A stretch of DNA of 64,000 nucleotides from Chlamydiota bacterium (lineage in GTDB: Bacteria; Chlamydiota; Chlamydiia; Chlamydiales; JAAKFR01): NCBI GenBank assembly GCA_021772465.1, contig JAJFLX010000017.1, positions 260,531 through 324,530 on the forward strand. The letters run 5' to 3'. Below are positions 62,845 through 64,000 of this stretch, piece by piece. How positions within the stretch are numbered: the stretch's first letter is position 1; each line of letters starts with the position of its first letter. The position numbers and the translations under genes were made by a program. The notes under the pieces are model-generated. The model ran no database searches and was not told the origin of the DNA. It was given only the letters and a program-made list of their open reading frames with translations.

Positions 62845-64000
62845 TTATGATCTTTCCTCTTGTTTAAACAGTTCTAATGCACGGCAAATTGTAAGGTAGC
62901 CCTTCTCAAAGCGGTCGAGGCCGAAATGTTCGTTTGGGGCATGGATGCGATCGCCTGGAAGCGAAAGACCTACAAGGACCATCTCTGCCCGGGCCGCTTT
63001 TGCAAGTTCCACAGCGATTGGAATCGTACCGCCAATCAGCGATTTTTTGCAAGAGGTGCCAAAGACTTGAGAATAGCTCTCGCAGAGTATGTCAGCTATT
63101 TTTGATCCCGAGTGGGTGCGAAATCCACACCCATTTCCAGGAAAAATGTTTAAAGTTGTTTCTAACCCCTTCGGAGTGCTTTTCTTCAAAAAGGTCTCGA
63201 TTCGCTGAGCGATCTTATCGGGGTCTTGGCCCGGAACCAGCCTGCAAGAGATTTTGGCGTGCGTAGCTGCAGGGATCACTGTTTTAAAACCAGTTCCCGT
63301 ATAGCCTCCCCACAACCCATTGATCTCTAAAGTGGGGCGCAGACATGCCGCCTCCATAGGGGTGAAAGAGTTCTCCATGCCTGTGGGGTCAAATCCAAAA
63401 TGAGAGTGGAAAGCTTCTGAGTCAAAAGAGAGATCAAGCTCGTTTTTCTCTTGATCTGTGATAGGTACAAGGCCGTCATAAAATCCAGGGACAGTGACGT
63501 GGCCCTCGCCATCGTGGAGTGTTGCGATCATCTCTGCGAGAGCTCTATTGGGATTATACGCCATGCCTCCGACCATACCTGAGTGAAGATCGACCGCAGC
63601 CTCCCGGACACACACTTCCATGCAGACGATCCCTCGAGCTCCGAGTGTAATAGAGGGGGCCTCTAGTTTGTTCATCCCACTATCGACGATCAAGAGGTAA
63701 TCGGCTTTTAGCTGGGTGCGCTTCTCATCGAGCAAATGGGAGAGAGTCATACTTCCACTCTCCTCTTCCCCTTCTATGATGATCTTGATGTTAACCGGAA
63801 GATCAGGAGCGTGTTTGAGAAGCATTTCTAGGGCTGTGAGCGTATAAAAACACTGCCCTTTGTTGTCTACAGCCCCTCTGGCGTAAACCTCACCCTCGCG
63901 GATAGTGGGTTCAAAGGGAGGCGAGAGCCATTCATCGAGGGGATCGACGGGCTGAACGTCGTAGTGGCCATAGATCAGTACGGTCTCCTTGTCAGCGCCA
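62845..64000 (-). CDS. M20-family metallopeptidase/dipeptidase (5' end outside window)
   Basis: The frame is open to the right edge, so the start lies beyond 64000; at least 385 residues are visible. M20 motifs are present: YGHYDVQPVDP (metal-binding His and Asp), RGAVDNKGQ, EGEEESGS (catalytic and metal glutamates) and VDLHSGMVGG in the dimerisation part. It also has the late motif with HAPNEHFGLDRF. The size and HYDVQP motif fit cytosolic dipeptidases of the CNDP/PepV-like group. It is followed at once by htrA, so the pair may be one unit for peptide turnover. Confidence 0.92.
   Translation of the reverse strand, partial: GADKETVLIYGHYDVQPVDPLDEWLSPPFEPTIREGEVYARGAVDNKGQCFYTLTALEMLLKHAPDLPVNIKIIIEGEEESGSMTLSHLLDEKRTQLKADYLLIVDSGMNKLEAPSITLGARGIVCMEVCVREAAVDLHSGMVGGMAYNPNRALAEMIATLHDGEGHVTVPGFYDGLVPITDQEKNELDLSFDSEAFHSHFGFDPTGMENSFTPMEAACLRPTLEINGLWGGYTGTGFKTVIPAATHAKISCRLVPGQDPDKIAQRIETFLKKSTPKGLETTLNIFPGNGCGFRTHSGSKIADILCESYSQVFGTSCKKSLIGGTIPIAVELAKAARAEMVLVGLSLPGDRIHAPNEHFGLDRFEKGYLTICRALELFKQEERS

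Noticed and set aside
1..64000. CRISPR arrays, insertion sequences, prophage and rRNA genes
   Set aside because: No regularly spaced direct repeats, transposase, integrase, phage structural genes or rRNA sequence were seen.

Overview
The window comes from a member of the order Chlamydiales outside the genus Chlamydia, i.e. an environmental or amoeba-associated chlamydia. This rests on gene content: an ATP/ADP translocase, a YtgABCD metal transporter whose third gene carries a fused DtxR-like regulator, an LpxB with an amino-terminal membrane extension, a stand-alone bactofilin, and cell-division and peptidoglycan genes in chlamydial order. It also rests on gene order: several blocks match runs in Chlamydia trachomatis as I remember them (CT_276-268, CT_063-072, CT_393-396, CT_806-811, CT_410-411, CT_815-823). 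The base composition looks close to balanced GC, higher than I recall for most amoebal chlamydiae. I do not assign a genus.

Layout. 1-3.7 kb: a partial AsmA-like giant, a ComF relative and a DUF4239 membrane protein. 3.7-12.1 kb: bactofilin, a second-type DnaA, a TPR protein and a small protein on the minus strand, divergent from rsmH-ftsL-ftsI-murE-amiA. 12.1-13.1 kb: a junction with a secreted repeat protein, a small secreted reading frame that looks like a decayed collagen gene, and tRNA-Arg(CCU). 13.2-27.1 kb: gnd, lepA, npt1, a CT_066-like gene, ytgABCD, an inserted HSP100-type ATPase with a signal peptide, dxr and rseP. 27.2-32.5 kb: proS-hrcA-grpE-dnaK with a CIRCE operator. 32.6-37.4 kb: an AT-rich accessory island with two paralogous proteins that look like papain-fold cysteine proteases, and an F-box protein with 33-residue repeats. 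37.5-44.8 kb: ptr-plsB-rng divergent from yceD-rpmF-plsX. 45.0-46.0 kb: a second F-box repeat protein. 46.0-52.1 kb: a minus-strand operon ending in lpxB, with a GT2 glycosyltransferase, a hydrolase, pcnB and a relative of sterol delta-24 reductase (DHCR24). 52.2-64 kb: glmM-glmS-tyrP-yccA, ftsY, sucCD, an M50 protease fused to TPRs, htrA and a partial M20 peptidase.

How the parts work together. The fts/mur/ami genes, bactofilin, glmM and glmS fit the chlamydial pattern of making a little peptidoglycan for division rather than a full wall. Npt1, TyrP and YtgABCD import host ATP, aromatic amino acids and metal. HrcA-GrpE-DnaK, HtrA and RseP handle protein quality control. The most distinctive material is the accessory set at block boundaries: paired putative cysteine proteases beside F-box proteins, which suggests interference with host ubiquitin signalling, the exported-looking AAA+ protein, and the DHCR24-like enzyme. 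No rRNA genes, CRISPR arrays, insertion sequences or convincing replication origin were seen.
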